Assembly: GCA_963724285.1 (NCBI GenBank)
Contig: CAVRUD010000035.1
Location: 1-64,000, forward strand
Length of the DNA stretch: 64,000 bases
Source of the DNA: CAVRUD01 sp963724285
GTDB lineage: Bacteria > Chloroflexota > Chloroflexia > Thermomicrobiales > UBA6265
Reading direction: 5' to 3'
The notes beneath the pieces were generated by a model, which did not search any database, was not told where the DNA came from, and saw nothing but the letters and a program-made list of their open reading frames with translations. The translations under genes were made by a program, and so were the position numbers. This document shows positions 1 through 9,631 of this stretch, piece after piece; the stretch's first letter is position 1; each line of letters opens with the position of its first letter.

Positions 1-1450
1 CCCAAGGATCGATGCGCTGGAAAAAGCCCGGCTTGTCGTAGTCGGGCACGGCGGCGCGGCAGCGGGCGACTTCGTCCCGCTTGACGGTAAGGAAGAGCCC
101 GACTAGCGGCGCCGGCAGGAGGGCTCGCAGCGCGGCGTCCGCCTCCAGGGCATCGAGCGCATCGTCGAGCGTGCGCGGCAATGGCTCGAGAACCGGGTCG
201 GTCGTCACGTCGCTGACGGCGGGCGGCGGCAGCGGCAGCTCGCGCCGGATGCCGTCCAGCCCGGCGGCGAGCAGGGCCGCCGCCGCCAGGTACGGATCGG
301 CCGCCGCGCCTCCGATCCGGTTCTCGACGCGGGTCGCGGCCGCTGGACCGGCTGGGACGCGGACGGCGACGTAGCGGTTGTCGGTGCCCCAGGAGACGTT
401 GCTGGGAGCGAAGACGTGCGGCTTGAAGCTTTTGTAGCAGTTGACCGTGGGGTCCAAGAACGCGGTCAAAGCCCGGGCGTGGGCCAGCTGCCCCGCCAGG
501 AACGCCCGTGCGAGCGGCGACAGACCGCCTTCGCCGGTGCCTGCGGCGAAGGCGTTTGCTCCCGTGCGCAGATCGAGGAGGCTCTGGTGCACGTGGAGGG
601 CGTTGTTGGCTTCGTCGATCGCCGGCTTGGTCATGAAGCTGGCGTGAAAACCGTGGCGAACGCCGAGCTCCTTGACCGTCGTCTTGAAGGCGAAGGCATG
701 GTCGGCGGCGCGGAGCGCGTCGGCGTAGTGGAGCGGCAGCTCAACCTGGCCGGGCGCGGCCTCGACGAACCACCCCTCGCTGCCGATCCCTAGGCGCTCC
801 AGAGCGTCGAAGAGCGCCTCGGCGTAGGCCGGGGCAAATCCGTTGCGCAGGGTGGCCGAGTACTGGCGGCCGGGGAAGGCCGGGCGTCGTTCGGCATCGA
901 GGACCGAGAACTCGTACTCGAAGCCGAGGTTCGGGCGGAGACCGTCCGCTTCGTAGGCGCAAACGAGGTCGCGCACGGCCGAACGTGGCGCGAACGGCGA
1001 CGGCGTGCCGTCGGGCCGGTACAGGTCGCAGACGACGCGCGCCGTGCCGGGCGCGTGGCCATGATGCAGGACGGCGAGCGTGGTCAGGGCCGGGATCAGC
1101 AGGTAGTCGGTCAACGCCGGAGGGCCGTCCGCATAGGCGGCGGGGGCGAGGTCGTCGCCGCGGGCGTCCGAGTGGAGCATGCCGCCGTAGAAGGCGGTGC
1201 CGGCCGCGACGACCTTGCCGAACCGCTCCAGTGGGATCAGCTTGGAGCGGGCAATCCCGTGTAGGTCGGCGAACTCCAGCCGCACCCGCTGAACCCCGGC
1301 GGCGGCCAGCAGCCGGACGACCGCCTCGCCGTCTATCGCCGGCGGCGGAGCCGGCGTCGCCGGTCGCGCGGCCGGTCGCGCCGGTACGATCCGGCCGTTC
1401 GCCGACGGGAGCTCCCGTGCGGGCAACCGTTCCGAGGCGTGCAACGACAT
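1..1450 (-). CDS. Glutamine synthetase-family ligase (3' end beyond window)
   Basis: The minus strand from ATG 1450 is open to the window edge (483 codons). The translation follows the glutamine synthetase fold: an N-terminal beta-grasp domain with RVRLEFADLHGIARSKLIP, then the catalytic domain with GFEYEFSVL (metal-binding glutamates), FHASFMTKP, NNALHVHQSL, and SWGTDNRYVAVR followed by ENRIGG and DPYLAAAALLAAGLDGI. Family members ligate ammonia or an amine to the gamma-carboxyl of glutamate using ATP in the cytoplasm. The divergent WGTDNRYVAV motif and the extra roughly 30-residue N-terminus fit the glutamine synthetase-like group (gamma-glutamylamide type) as well as classical GlnA, so no symbol is given. 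The last residues before the edge (FFQRIDPW) resemble a near-complete C-terminus, so little is missing. No frame break was seen. Confidence 0.9.
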   Translation of the reverse strand, partial: MSLHASERLPARELPSANGRIVPARPAARPATPAPPPAIDGEAVVRLLAAAGVQRVRLEFADLHGIARSKLIPLERFGKVVAAGTAFYGGMLHSDARGDDLAPAAYADGPPALTDYLLIPALTTLAVLHHGHAPGTARVVCDLYRPDGTPSPFAPRSAVRDLVCAYEADGLRPNLGFEYEFSVLDAERRPAFPGRQYSATLRNGFAPAYAEALFDALERLGIGSEGWFVEAAPGQVELPLHYADALRAADHAFAFKTTVKELGVRHGFHASFMTKPAIDEANNALHVHQSLLDLRTGANAFAAGTGEGGLSPLARAFLAGQLAHARALTAFLDPTVNCYKSFKPHVFAPSNVSWGTDNRYVAVRVPAGPAAATRVENRIGGAAADPYLAAAALLAAGLDGIRRELPLPPPAVSDVTTDPVLEPLPRTLDDALDALEADAALRALLPAPLVGLFLTVKRDEVARCRAAVPDYDKPGFFQRIDPW

Positions 1451-1938
1451 GGTCTCTGCCCTCCGAAATCCAGGCGTTGAAGAAGCCTACCCGCCCAATC
1501 CATCCATCAGGCCGACCGCGGACGGGCGGCTTGCGAACCGCCCGACTGGCGCCGACGCTCCCATCGGGGCGTCAAAGTCCATCCGATCGCGGAGACTGGT
1601 GCTGAGCCCCGGGGCCACTTTCCGCCCGACGCGCAGTCGAACGCATCGGAGGGATTCCCCATTCCGCGCGGCGAACGGGACCCATTGGCGTGGGGATTTT
1701 CGGTCAGCGTGCCCATCGCCTGGTTCCCGCGTTCGGTGCGCCCGAACCGGCCCGCCGCCGATCCGCCACCACTATCCGCCGCGCCGGTGCCTGCCCCACG
1801 TGCAGCCCCCACGCATCGCCCACGCAACCGGCCCGGCGGTGGCATCCGGACCATGGCCGACGCGTGCTGAGGATCGGGGCACGCGCCGCGGGCCCGGCGG
1901 GGCCGCCGCGGGCACGGGCGCATGACGCGGGACCGGGC
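1451..1938. other. Intergenic region between divergent genes
   Basis: No coding frame here looks real. The region separates the glutamine synthetase-like gene from the regulator and should hold both promoters, although no convincing -35/-10 pair was recognised. It includes one copy of a short element (1797-1838) shared with 7441-7484. Confidence 0.5.
1797..1838. repeat. Dispersed 40-bp element, copy 1
   Basis: This stretch contains a 23-base core (GCAGCCCCCACG followed by CATCGCCCACG) that recurs at 7441-7484, with flanking bases also conserved (CACG before, AACCGGC after). Read on the minus strand, both copies encode GDAWGL-like peptides. That is probably incidental. Confidence 0.5.
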
Positions 1939-4529
1939 ATGGCGACCGAGGGGACATCGGCATTCGGCGCGCTCCTGCGCCGCCACCGGGTGACGGCGGC
2001 CCTCTCCCAGGAGGAGCTGGCCGCGCGGGCCGGCCTGAGCCCGCGCGGGGTCAGCGACCTGGAGCGCGGGGCACGCCGCGCCCCGCGCCTGGAGACCGTC
2101 CGCCTCCTGGCCGACGCCCTCGGCCTCGACCCGGAGCAACGCTCGGCGCTGCTTGCCGCCCGCGGCGCGGCATCGGGCGACGTCGGCGAGACGACAGCGC
2201 CGGGGGAGCTAACACCGCCGAACCTGCCTGGGGCGCGGACGCCGTTGATCGGCCGCGAGCGCCAGGCCGCCGACATCGCCGCATTGCTGGGCCGCCACGA
2301 GGTCCGCCTCGTCACCCTGACGGGGCCGGGCGGCGTCGGCAAGACGCGGCTGGCCCTGCACGTCGCCGCCGATCTTGCCGCGGAGTTCTCGGACGGGGTC
2401 GTCTTCGTCGGCCTGGCCCCGATCGCCGACCCCGCCCTCGTCCTCCCGACGATCGCGCGGGCGTTGGGCCTGCAGCAGGTGGGCGCATCCGGAGGGGCTC
2501 CTTCCCCTGCCGAGGTCCTGTCCGCCTACCTGCGCCCACGCAACGTCCTGTTGCTGCTCGACAACGTCGAGCAGGTGGTCGAGGCGGCCCCGCTCCTCGC
2601 CGACCTCCTGGCCGTTGCTCCGGACCTGAAGATCCTCGCCACCAGCCGCGAGGTGTTGCGCCTCTCCAGCGAACACGTCTTTGTCGTCCCCCCGCTGGCG
2701 CTGCTGGACCCGACGTCGGCCCCGAGCTTCGAGGATCTCGCCGCGAGTGCGGCGGTGCGACTCTTCGTCGGGCGTGCCCAAGCGGCCCGGGCCGACTTCG
2801 CCTTGAGCCTGGCGAACGCCCCGGCCGTGGCGGAGGTCTGCGCCCGGCTGGAGGGCCTGCCACTCGCCATCGAGCTGGCCGCCGCCCGCGTCCCCCTCCT
2901 CGCTCCGACGGCCCTGCTGGCCCGGCTGGAGCGCCGTCTTCCGCTCCTGAGCGGCGGCCCCCGCGACGCCCCGACTCGCCAGCGGACGATGCGCGACGCC
3001 ATCCTGGTCCTTCGATCTCCTCTCCCCGGACGAGCAGGCCCTCTTCCGTCGCCTCTCGGTGTTCGTGGGCGGCTTTACGGTGGAAGCGGCGGAGAGCGTC
3101 GCCGGGGGAAGCGCGCCGAACGAGGACGTGCTGGATGGGGTCGCGACGCTGCTGAGCAAGAGCCTGCTCAGCCAGGACGAGAGCCTGGACGGAGTGCCAC
3201 GCTTCGGGATGCTCGAGACCATCCGCGAATACGGCCTGGAGCAGTTGGCGGCGATCGACGAGGAGGAGCCGATCCGACGCCGTCACGCGAGGTACTTCCT
3301 GGCGCTCGTCGATCGCGCCGAGCCGGCGCTGCGCGGACCGGAGCAGGGGAGATGGCGGACCGGCTGGAGGCCGAGTTCGCCAACCTGCGGGCGGCGGTCG
3401 CCTGGTCGCTGGAGCACGCCGAGGCCGAGACGGGGATACGGATCGCCAGCGGGTTGTGGAGATTCTGGATGGTCCGGGCCGGGTGCCCGAGGCGCGGGAC
3501 TGGCTGGCGCGTCTGCTGGACCGCCGGGCGGGCGTCCCGCCGCCGCTGAAAGCCGAGGCCCTTGCCCTGGCCGCCGACCTTGCCGGGTATCAGGGCGACG
3601 AGGGGCAGTCCATCGCGCTGGCCGAGGAGGGACTGGCGCTCGCCCGCGCCATTGGCGACAGCCGATGGGTGGCCAGGGCGTCCCTCGTCCTCGGGAATGC
3701 GAAGCACCACGAGGAGCGCTTTGACGAGGCGGTCGCGTTCTTCGAGGGCGCCCTGGCAGGCTTCCGCGACCTGGACGACGAGGCCGCGGTCGTCTACGCC
3801 CTCGTCGGCTTGGCCGACGTGTGGCGCGACAAGGGCGAGCTCGGCCGGGCGGCGGCCCTGCTGGGCGAGGCGCTGGAGATGGTCCGGGGGATCGGGGGAC
3901 ATCTGGGGCATCGCGAGCGTGCTCCGCTTCCTGGCCCATGCGCGGCGGATGGGGGCGATCACCGGCTCGCTGCCCTGGCCTACCGGGAGAGCCGGGTTCT
4001 CCACCACGGGCTCGACGACCGCTGGGGGGTCGTCTCCGCCCTGTCCGGGCTCACCACGCTGGCCGCGCGGTGGGACCAGCCGGAGCGGGCGGCGCGCCTG
4101 CTCGGGGTCCGCGAGGCGATGCGCGCGGCGCTCGGCCTGCCGCCGGTTTGGCCTGAGCATCGGCGCTGGTACGATCCGCTCGTCGCCGGCGTTCGCGCCG
4201 CGCTGGGGGACGACCTCTTCATCGCGGCCTGGGCCGCCGGCCGGGCGTTGGGGCTCGACGAGGCGGTGGCTGAGGGCCTCCGGGTGACAGGGCCGCCCGC
4301 CGAACCCGCCGCGCCGCCGTCCGACCCTGCCCACGGCACCGGCCTCACCCCGCGCGAGCTGGAGGTCCTGCACCTCATCGCCGCCGGCCGCTCCAACCGC
4401 GCCATCGCCGAGGAGTTGTTCATCAGCCCGCGCACCGTGGCGACGCACACGACCGGCATCTTCGCCAAGCTCGGCGTGGAGTCGCGCACATCCGCCGTCG
4501 CCGCAGCGCGGGAACGCGGACTCGTCTAG
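1939..4529 (+). pseudogene. XRE HTH - NB-ARC ATPase - LuxR HTH transcriptional regulator, frame broken
   Basis: The product would be about 860 residues. From ATG 1939 there is an XRE-type helix-turn-helix (residues about 10-65, LSQEELAARAGLS), a STAND/NB-ARC ATPase with Walker A (TGPGGVGKTRL) and Walker B (VLLLLDNVEQ), a helical TPR-like region, and a C-terminal LuxR HTH (LTPRELEVLHLIAAGRSNRAIAEELFISPRTV, given here in two parts of the motif). Proteins of this design are ATP-dependent, ligand-switched activators. The frame changes near 3006 (two bases appear missing in AI-AWSFDLL), 3350, 3470, 3895 and 3955, and each time the expected sequence resumes in another frame without loss. That pattern favours sequencing indels over decay. 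ATG 1939 is preferred over the upstream 1690 start because the XRE domain begins there. Confidence 0.85.
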
Positions 4530-4751
4530 ACCCCGCCGAGTCTCGGCTCCGCGCGACCTACGACGTATTCGTACGTCCCTGGCTACCATCCCGTTTGGCG
4601 AATTGCGAGCTTTTCCCATGCGCCGGGCGATGAGCGAGCGATCGTCTCGGTGAGATCCTCGACGAAGCGGGCACGTGCGCTCGGTCCACCGGACCGGCGG
4701 CCGCGGTCCGGACCGGCCGGTTGAAACCTTATCGATGATGTTGAAAGGAGC

Positions 4752-5315
4752 ATGTCAGATGCGACGCATCGCTTTCGTTCATCGGGACTGCTGCTGCTCT
4801 CGGTTGGTATGGGGGTGTGATCCCCACGGCGGTAGCTGGTCCGCCTCCCGACGGCAACTTCACGGGTCGGGCTAGCGCCTCGACGGGCTTCCCCGGCGCC
4901 ACGGTCGAGCCGCTGGCGGGTGGACCACCGGCGCAGGCCACCGGCTACGTCTTGTCGCTCGTCCGCGTCACGCTCGCGCCGGGCGCCGCCTGGCCGCCGC
5001 TCCGCCACCCCGGCACCGTCGCGGCCTATGTCGCCTCCGGCTCGTTCGTGGTCACCGTGATCGCCGGGAGTTCGACATCACCCGCGGTGGGAGCGGAGCG
5101 GTCGAAGCGGCTGCCATCGGTCGCGAGGTGGTCCTCCACGCCGGTGACGCGGCGGTAGACCATGCAGCGTCCACCGCGGTCGCAACCCGGGCGCAACCCC
5201 GACCGTGCTGCTCATCTCGGGGCTGATCGCCGCCGGAGAGCCGTTCGTCGTGCCGGTCCCGACCGACGACGGCGGCTTGTGGCCATCCCCCGGCCTACCT
5301 GGCGAGTCGTACTGA
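4752..5315 (+). pseudogene. Secreted cupin-domain protein, frame broken
   Basis: The pieces assemble into one protein of about 185 residues: a hydrophobic leader (SSGLLLLSVGMGV) ending in an Ala-x-Ala-like site, then a cupin-like segment (LSLVRVTLAPGAAWPPLRHP, AAYVASGSFVVTVIAGEF), then a tail with GLIAAGEPFVVPVPTDDGG. At least three frame changes are needed (about 4815, 5070 and 5195). Start is either ATG 4752 or ATG 4759; the GGAG at 4747 suits 4759 better. Small cupins of this type are usually single-domain beta-barrel proteins, and the function cannot be told from this. The HxP of the first cupin motif is present, but the other metal ligands are not obvious. Confidence 0.55.
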
Positions 5316-5589
5316 TCGGAGCGGGCGGCTCCCCGCGGGGCCCTCGCCATTCGCAACCATCACGGGGCAGAGGCGCGCTGGAGGAGTTCGGCGCGCTTTC
5401 GGCCCCGGGTGCATCCTTACGCAGGCAGGCACCCCTGGGCCGGACCCGGAGATCCCAAAATACGGGATGGAGAAGCGGTTTTTCTTGGCGAAGGCTCGGG
5501 GCGTTCCCGCCAACCGGCTCGGTCAGGCTGCCGGAGGTCGCGGGCGCATCCACCGCCGATCGCCGAAAGCAACATGTGACGGCCTGCGT

Positions 5590-6150
5590 GCCGACCCTTC
5601 GTGAAGTCGGCGACGCGACGTCGGAGAGCCCGCGCGCTGATGTTTCTCGGCCAGGTGGAGATCTTGAGCGGCGATCCAAACGAGCACATCCGCACCCCCA
5701 GAAATCGCACGCCCTTCACGTAGAATCGGGTCTGGGTGGGGCAGGGCATGACGCTCGGTCGCTCGGCTTCGCTGCGCGAATCCGTCGGCGACTTCGCGCG
5801 TGCGGCATCGCTGGGTCGCAAGCCTCGCCATCCGATGGAGCACGCGGACTTTCCAGGCATCATCCACGGACTCGTCGAGCTGCGATCGTTCGCGCGCGCA
5901 TCGGAGAAGCGGAAGCAGGCTGGCCCGCCTGCTCGGGTTCGTTGACCACATCGCGGTCTCGCATGGCCTTTCGGAAATCGCGGCGCACTGCTCCGCCCAC
6001 GAGGAGGAGGCACAGGTCGCTCGCGGAAGCCCTCGGGTCGATGTCGTTCGCCGCCGCCTGGGAGCAGTGGCTCGGGCGTCGCGGCTCGAGCAGGCTGTCG
6101 CCCAGGCGCTGGGCGTCGAGGGGCCAGCCGCCGCCGATGACGGCCGTTGA
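5590..6150 (+). pseudogene. C-terminal remnant of a second ATPase/TPR-type regulator
   Basis: Reading across frames gives RALMFLGQVEILSGD, then ESVGDFARAASLG, MEHADFPGIIHGLVELRSFA, ARLLGFVDHIAVSHGL, ALGSMSFAAAWEQ and LEQAVAQALG, ending at TGA 6150. This order (TPR-like helices, the ARLLG motif, the FAAAWxxG motif, then a short Ala-rich end) is exactly the C-terminal part of the regulator family to which the 1939-4529 gene belongs, but without a LuxR HTH. No N-terminal ATPase was found upstream, so this is a truncated and frame-damaged copy. Confidence 0.55.
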
Positions 6151-6170
6151 CACGGGGCCGTGCGTTCTCA

Positions 6171-7020
6171 TCACCTTGTTGGCGTGCCGACGGGATCGGC
6201 GCGGCTACGGCTTGCGCCGCCGACGATGAAGCCAGAGACCGCCGCGAAGAACCGCCTGCCGCGAGATGCCGCGCGAAGCCCGTCGAGCCAGGCCGTCCCG
6301 GCACCTCCGGGGACGACGCCGGCCGCCTCCGCCCGCGAGACGGTGTCTTCGAGCGCGAGCACGGCGTTGGCCTGGGCGAGGTCGCCCAGCATCACGGTCA
6401 CCGGCTCGACGACCACGTCCGCCAGTGCTGCCTCGCGGAACAGGGCCGGGAGCTTCCGCCCCATCCAGCCGTCCCGGTACCCGTCGCAGAAGGCGTTCAG
6501 CAGGCGCCGGGTCAGCGCGCGGTCCGGCGCGTCGACGATGGCCGTCTCGAAGTCGGGTTCGAAGACGACGACACGGCCGCCGGGCCGGGTAACGCGCACC
6601 AGCTCGCTCATCGCCCGGCGCGGCTGCTCGAGGTGGTGGAAGACCCGGTCGGCCGAACGAAGTCGAACTCCAGCGGGGAAGGGCAGGTCAGCGGCGTCGG
6701 CGATCCGGAGAGTCGATCGCCAGTTCGTCCCGGCCGCCCGCCGGCGCGCCTGAGTGGCGATATCGTTTCGCCGCGGTCGATGCGGACGACGGTGCCACCC
6801 GGCGCGACGGAGTCGGCCAGCCGACACCATCGTCGCCGGGCCGCAGACCCCGGTCGAGGACGTGGGCGCCCGCGCCTGCGCCGAGCGACTCGAAGCTGCG
6901 GCGCTCGCAGGCGCGGACGAAGTCGAGCGCGGTCAGGGTGTCGAGGACGCGAACAAAGCCGCCGGCGTCGCGTGCCGCATCGACTCTGGGTAGAGCCGCT
7001 GCGCGTCGGACGGTCGCATG
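6171..7020 (-). pseudogene. Class I SAM-dependent methyltransferase, frame broken
   Basis: From ATG 7020 the pieces join as RVLDTLTALDFVRACERRSF, HVLDxGxGPGDD (motif I), LADSVAPGGTVVRID, RIADAADLPFPAG, DRVFHHLEQPRRAMSELVRVTRPGGRVVVFEPDFET and a C-terminal cap to the stop at 6171. Motif I and the post-III segment (LVRVTRPGGRVVV) are typical of ubiquinone/menaquinone-type small-molecule methyltransferases; the substrate is unknown. At least three frame changes are required (about 6950, 6800 and 6690). The companion methyltransferase at 19348-20151 has the same layout and is intact, which helps the reading. Confidence 0.7.
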
Positions 7021-7197
7021 GGCGCTCCTCCAGCGGCGAGAAGCGTCGGGGGCCGACTCCACACCGCACGTCGCCGCTCCAGCTCCCGTCGAGCAACGCA
7101 TTATCGACCGAATGAGCACCTGGCGGACGCCGGGAGGCTAACGACACCGCCGGGGCGTCCCGGCGGCGGTCCAGGAGGTCCCGCACCGCCCACGCCA

Positions 7198-7350
7198 TCA
7201 CGGACATCTGGTGCCGGGTGGTGGAAAGGACCGGGCGGCGGGCGGTGGGCGGCGTGGGGCGGCAAGACGATCGCGCGCGACCGCTGCGAGCAGTTCGTGT
7301 CGGCGCAGATCGGCCGCGCGGAGGTCGCGTTCACTGAATCCGGGGACCAT
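7198..7350 (-). CDS. Small hypothetical protein (50 aa)
   Basis: The ORF from ATG 7350 encodes MVPGFSERDLRAADLRRHEL and continues as a charged amphipathic helix rich in Arg, Ala and Leu. It resembles, in size and composition only, other tiny helical proteins common in Chloroflexota. It lies downstream of the hydrolase remnant on the same strand. No function can be assigned. Confidence 0.35.
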   Translation of the reverse strand: MVPGFSERDLRAADLRRHELLAAVARDRLAAPRRPPPAARSFPPPGTRCP

Positions 7351-7439
7351 GGTGCCTGTCTCTTTCCGATCCGTAGGACGATCCGTGCGGCCGCCCTCGA
7401 CTGTGGTCTCAAAGGTACGCCTGCGCCGCCCCGACGGCA

Positions 7440-7595
7440 CCACGCGCAGCCCCCACGCATCGCCCACGAACCGGCACGGCGTTGCGGTGTGGGCGCTCCA
7501 CGAGCCGTGGAAGAGCACCAGCGACGGCCCGACGTCGCTGGTCACCGCGTGGAAGAGACGGACGCCGTTGACGGTGGCGGTGTGGCATGGACCAT
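7440..7595 (-). pseudogene. Alpha/beta-hydrolase N-terminal remnant
   Basis: After ATG 7595 and one frame change the translation gives HTATVNGVRLFHAV then PSLVLFHGSW. This is the conserved start of epoxide-hydrolase-type alpha/beta hydrolases (xTxxVNGVxLHY...PxVLLHG, where HG is the oxyanion-hole motif). Homology stops there and the sequence runs into the dispersed element at 7441-7484, so the rest of the gene (nucleophile elbow and cap) is absent. Confidence 0.45.
7441..7484. repeat. Dispersed 40-bp element, copy 2
   Basis: This is the second copy of the element at 1797-1838. It lies at the breakpoint of the truncated hydrolase gene, which suggests it may mark a recombination junction. Confidence 0.5.
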
Positions 7596-7785
7596 CTCCT
7601 TCCTGAATCAGTCAGTGATTGGCCTGGCTGCCGCCCACGCGACGTCCGCGCATCCTCCTGCACAAGCCGGTATGGAGCCGTCGATCTTTCCCTCCCCCGG
7701 TCGACCATCTAGCAGAGCGCGGAGATCCGGGTTCTATCCCTGTAACCGTTGCTCATCGGAGTAGGGCCTATGAAAGGAGTCCCTC

Positions 7786-8322
7786 ATGCCCGAGCGCAAC
7801 CCGATCGAAACGACCAACCTCGACATCTACGGCAACGCCGAGCTGCCCTGGAGCCGAGCGCGTGGTCTCCTCGCGGTCGATCCCGTCGTCCTGGAAAACC
7901 CCGACTACCAATTGAGTTACCTGAGCACCGTCCGCCCCGATGGCCGCCCCCATTCCGCCGGCGTCGGCGCCATGTGGTACGACGGCGACATGTACATCGT
8001 CAGCGGCCCGGGTACCCGGAAATCCAAGAACCTTGCCCAGAACCCGAACTGCACCCTGGCGATGCATCTGCCCGGGCTCGACCTCATGCTCGAAGGGACC
8101 GCCGCCCGCGTGACCGACACCGCCACCCTCGAGGCCCTCGCCGCCCGCTACAACGCGGCCGGCTGGCCCACGACGGTGGAGGGCGACGCCTTCACCGCAC
8201 CGTACAGCGCTCCCAGCGCCGGGCCACCGCCCTGGCACCTCTACCGCTTCCGCTTCCACACCGCCTTCGGCGTCGCCTCCGCCGAACCCCACGGCGCCAC
8301 CCGCTGGCGCTTCGCCGACTGA
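7786..8322 (+). CDS. Pyridoxamine 5'-phosphate oxidase-fold (PPOX-type) protein
   Basis: The protein has 178 residues. The split-barrel flavin-binding fold is visible in YLSTVRPDGRPHSAGVGAMW, DMYIVSGPGTRKSKNLAQNP (the TxKxxNLxxNP phosphate-binding motif) and CTLAMHLPGLDLMLEGTAARV. Such proteins bind FMN or F420 and carry out redox reactions on small molecules, or bind haem; the substrate is unknown. ATG 7786 is preceded by GAAAGGAG at a good distance. A long hairpin follows at 8376-8416. Confidence 0.85.
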   Translation: MPERNPIETTNLDIYGNAELPWSRARGLLAVDPVVLENPDYQLSYLSTVRPDGRPHSAGVGAMWYDGDMYIVSGPGTRKSKNLAQNPNCTLAMHLPGLDLMLEGTAARVTDTATLEALAARYNAAGWPTTVEGDAFTAPYSAPSAGPPPWHLYRFRFHTAFGVASAEPHGATRWRFAD

Positions 8323-8375
8323 TCGATCCCACGCCGAACGTTCGCGGACTGACCTCGAGACATCCCGCTAGATTC

Positions 8376-8416
8376 GCGCGCAGCCGCCCGGGGAATTGAC
8401 CCGGGCGGCTGCGCGC
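8376..8416. terminator. Perfect 17-bp hairpin after the PPOX gene
   Basis: The arm GCGCGCAGCCGCCCGGG (8376-8392) pairs without mismatch with 8400-8416 around a 7-base loop. There is no U-tract, so it may act as a bidirectional or non-canonical terminator, or as an mRNA-stabilising stem. Confidence 0.6.
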
Positions 8417-8583
8417 TGACGCGGGTCATGGACACATCTGCGGGCGCCTCGCCGCGAGTCCGGTTCGGGGGATGTACCAAGCCATAAACCCGCCGATATC
8501 CGGAGAGGCCGCACAATCGGCAGAATCCGGGGCCAGGCGATCGCGCTTGGTCTGGCTTGCTCCGCTGTCGAGGAGGTTGACCG

Positions 8584-9277
8584 GTGCCGTTCCTCTCTAC
8601 CATCCGGTCGGCGAAGGTTTGCCGAGCACCGGTCGTACCCGTGCTGCTGATCGCCATGACATGATAGGAATGCGTGTCGCCATCCCATCCCCGGACCTGG
8701 CCGCGACGGTCTGCGGTGCGACCTACGGTGACACGACGATCAAGGACTTCCTGATCGTGCCGGCAGGCGTCGACTGCGTCATCACCGGATCGACCGTCCG
8801 GGGCGACATCACCGTCCAGCCGGGTGGTTCCCTGGAGGTTTTCGAGTCCGCCGTCCGCAGTGGCATCACATCCACCAGCGCGGTCTCCTTCTTCGTCTGT
8901 GCGTCCGAGGTCCGGGGAAGCCTTACCGCCGTCGACGGCACCGGCCGCGAGGTCGGGATCATTGACAACGTCATCCGGGGCAACGTCGTGGTCTCCGGCA
9001 ACACCCTGGATGAGGCGTGGGTCGACCTGCTCTGGAACGACATCCGCGGCTCCCTCACGTTCGAGGACAATGCCACCTTCGCGATCGGCGTGATCGGCAA
9101 CACCGTTGCCACCAACGCGCAGGTGAACCGCAACGCCAGCCCGGAACTCGTCTCCGTCCTCGCCAACGCCCTCGGCGGCCGCCTGGACTGCGCCGCGCCG
9201 CCAATACGCCCTACCTCGATGCCCGGGACTACCTCGCCGAAGCGGGGATCTTCCAGTGCGTGGAGCTGCCTAACTAA
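8584..9277 (+). pseudogene. Secreted hypothetical protein, beta-helix-like, frame broken
   Basis: GTG 8584 follows GGAGG (8571-8575) and starts a signal peptide (MPFLSTIRSAKVCRAPVV, PVLLIAMT) that changes frame near 8665 into GMRVAIPSPDLAATVCGATY. The mature part has short imperfect repeats (ITGSTVRGDITVQPGGSLEV, EVRGSLTA, VIRGNVVVSGNTL, DIRGSLTFEDNATFAIGVIG), the pattern of a small parallel beta-helix, with cysteines near both ends. A second frame change near 9200 gives the end LDCAANTPYLDARDYLAEAG and a final Cys. Many Chloroflexota carry such exported proteins. No role is known. Confidence 0.6.
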
Positions 9278-9316
9278 GAATCGCGGCGTTCCGAAATAGC
9301 CCCGGCGTCACGGTTG

Positions 9317-9454
9317 TAGGGGCGGACCGATGTGTCCGCCCGGCCCGCCTGCAGAGTCGTCGCCCGTGCCGATCGGACCGTTCCACCGAGGCGTCTTGGC
9401 AAGAACCGTCCCGCCGGGGCGGCCGGGCCGGGCGGACACATCGGTCCGCCCCTA
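9317..9454. repeat. Inverted-repeat element (TAGGGG family), copy 1
   Basis: Two 31-base arms (9317-9347 and 9424-9454) are exact reverse complements, beginning TAGGGGCGGACCGATG. The unit is 138 bp with a 76-base centre and no ORF. Similar units with the same TAGGGG end occur at 20662-20780 and 29221-29374. Confidence 0.75.
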
Positions 9455-9497
9455 CGATGCGTTGTGTCGGGCCAATCCGAGACCACCGCGGCTAGTA

Positions 9498-9565
9498 TCC
9501 GGTCTTTAGCCGGCTTCGTGGAGGTAGCTCGGGGTCTTTTAGCCCCGGGCGGCGCCTGGGTGACG
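9498..9565. repeat. Degenerate half of the CCCGGGGCTAAAGAC palindromic repeat
   Basis: The text TCGGGGTCTTTTAGCCCCGG (about 9533-9552), with TTTAGCCGGCTTC before it, matches the right half of the 155-bp repeats at 31701-31853 and 34521-34675. The left half is missing. Confidence 0.5.
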
Positions 9566-9631
9566 CAACCTCTTGCCCCGGAACGCCGCCAAAACGACGT
9601 CTCACATCTCGCCCGAGACGTCCCCCTCAGG

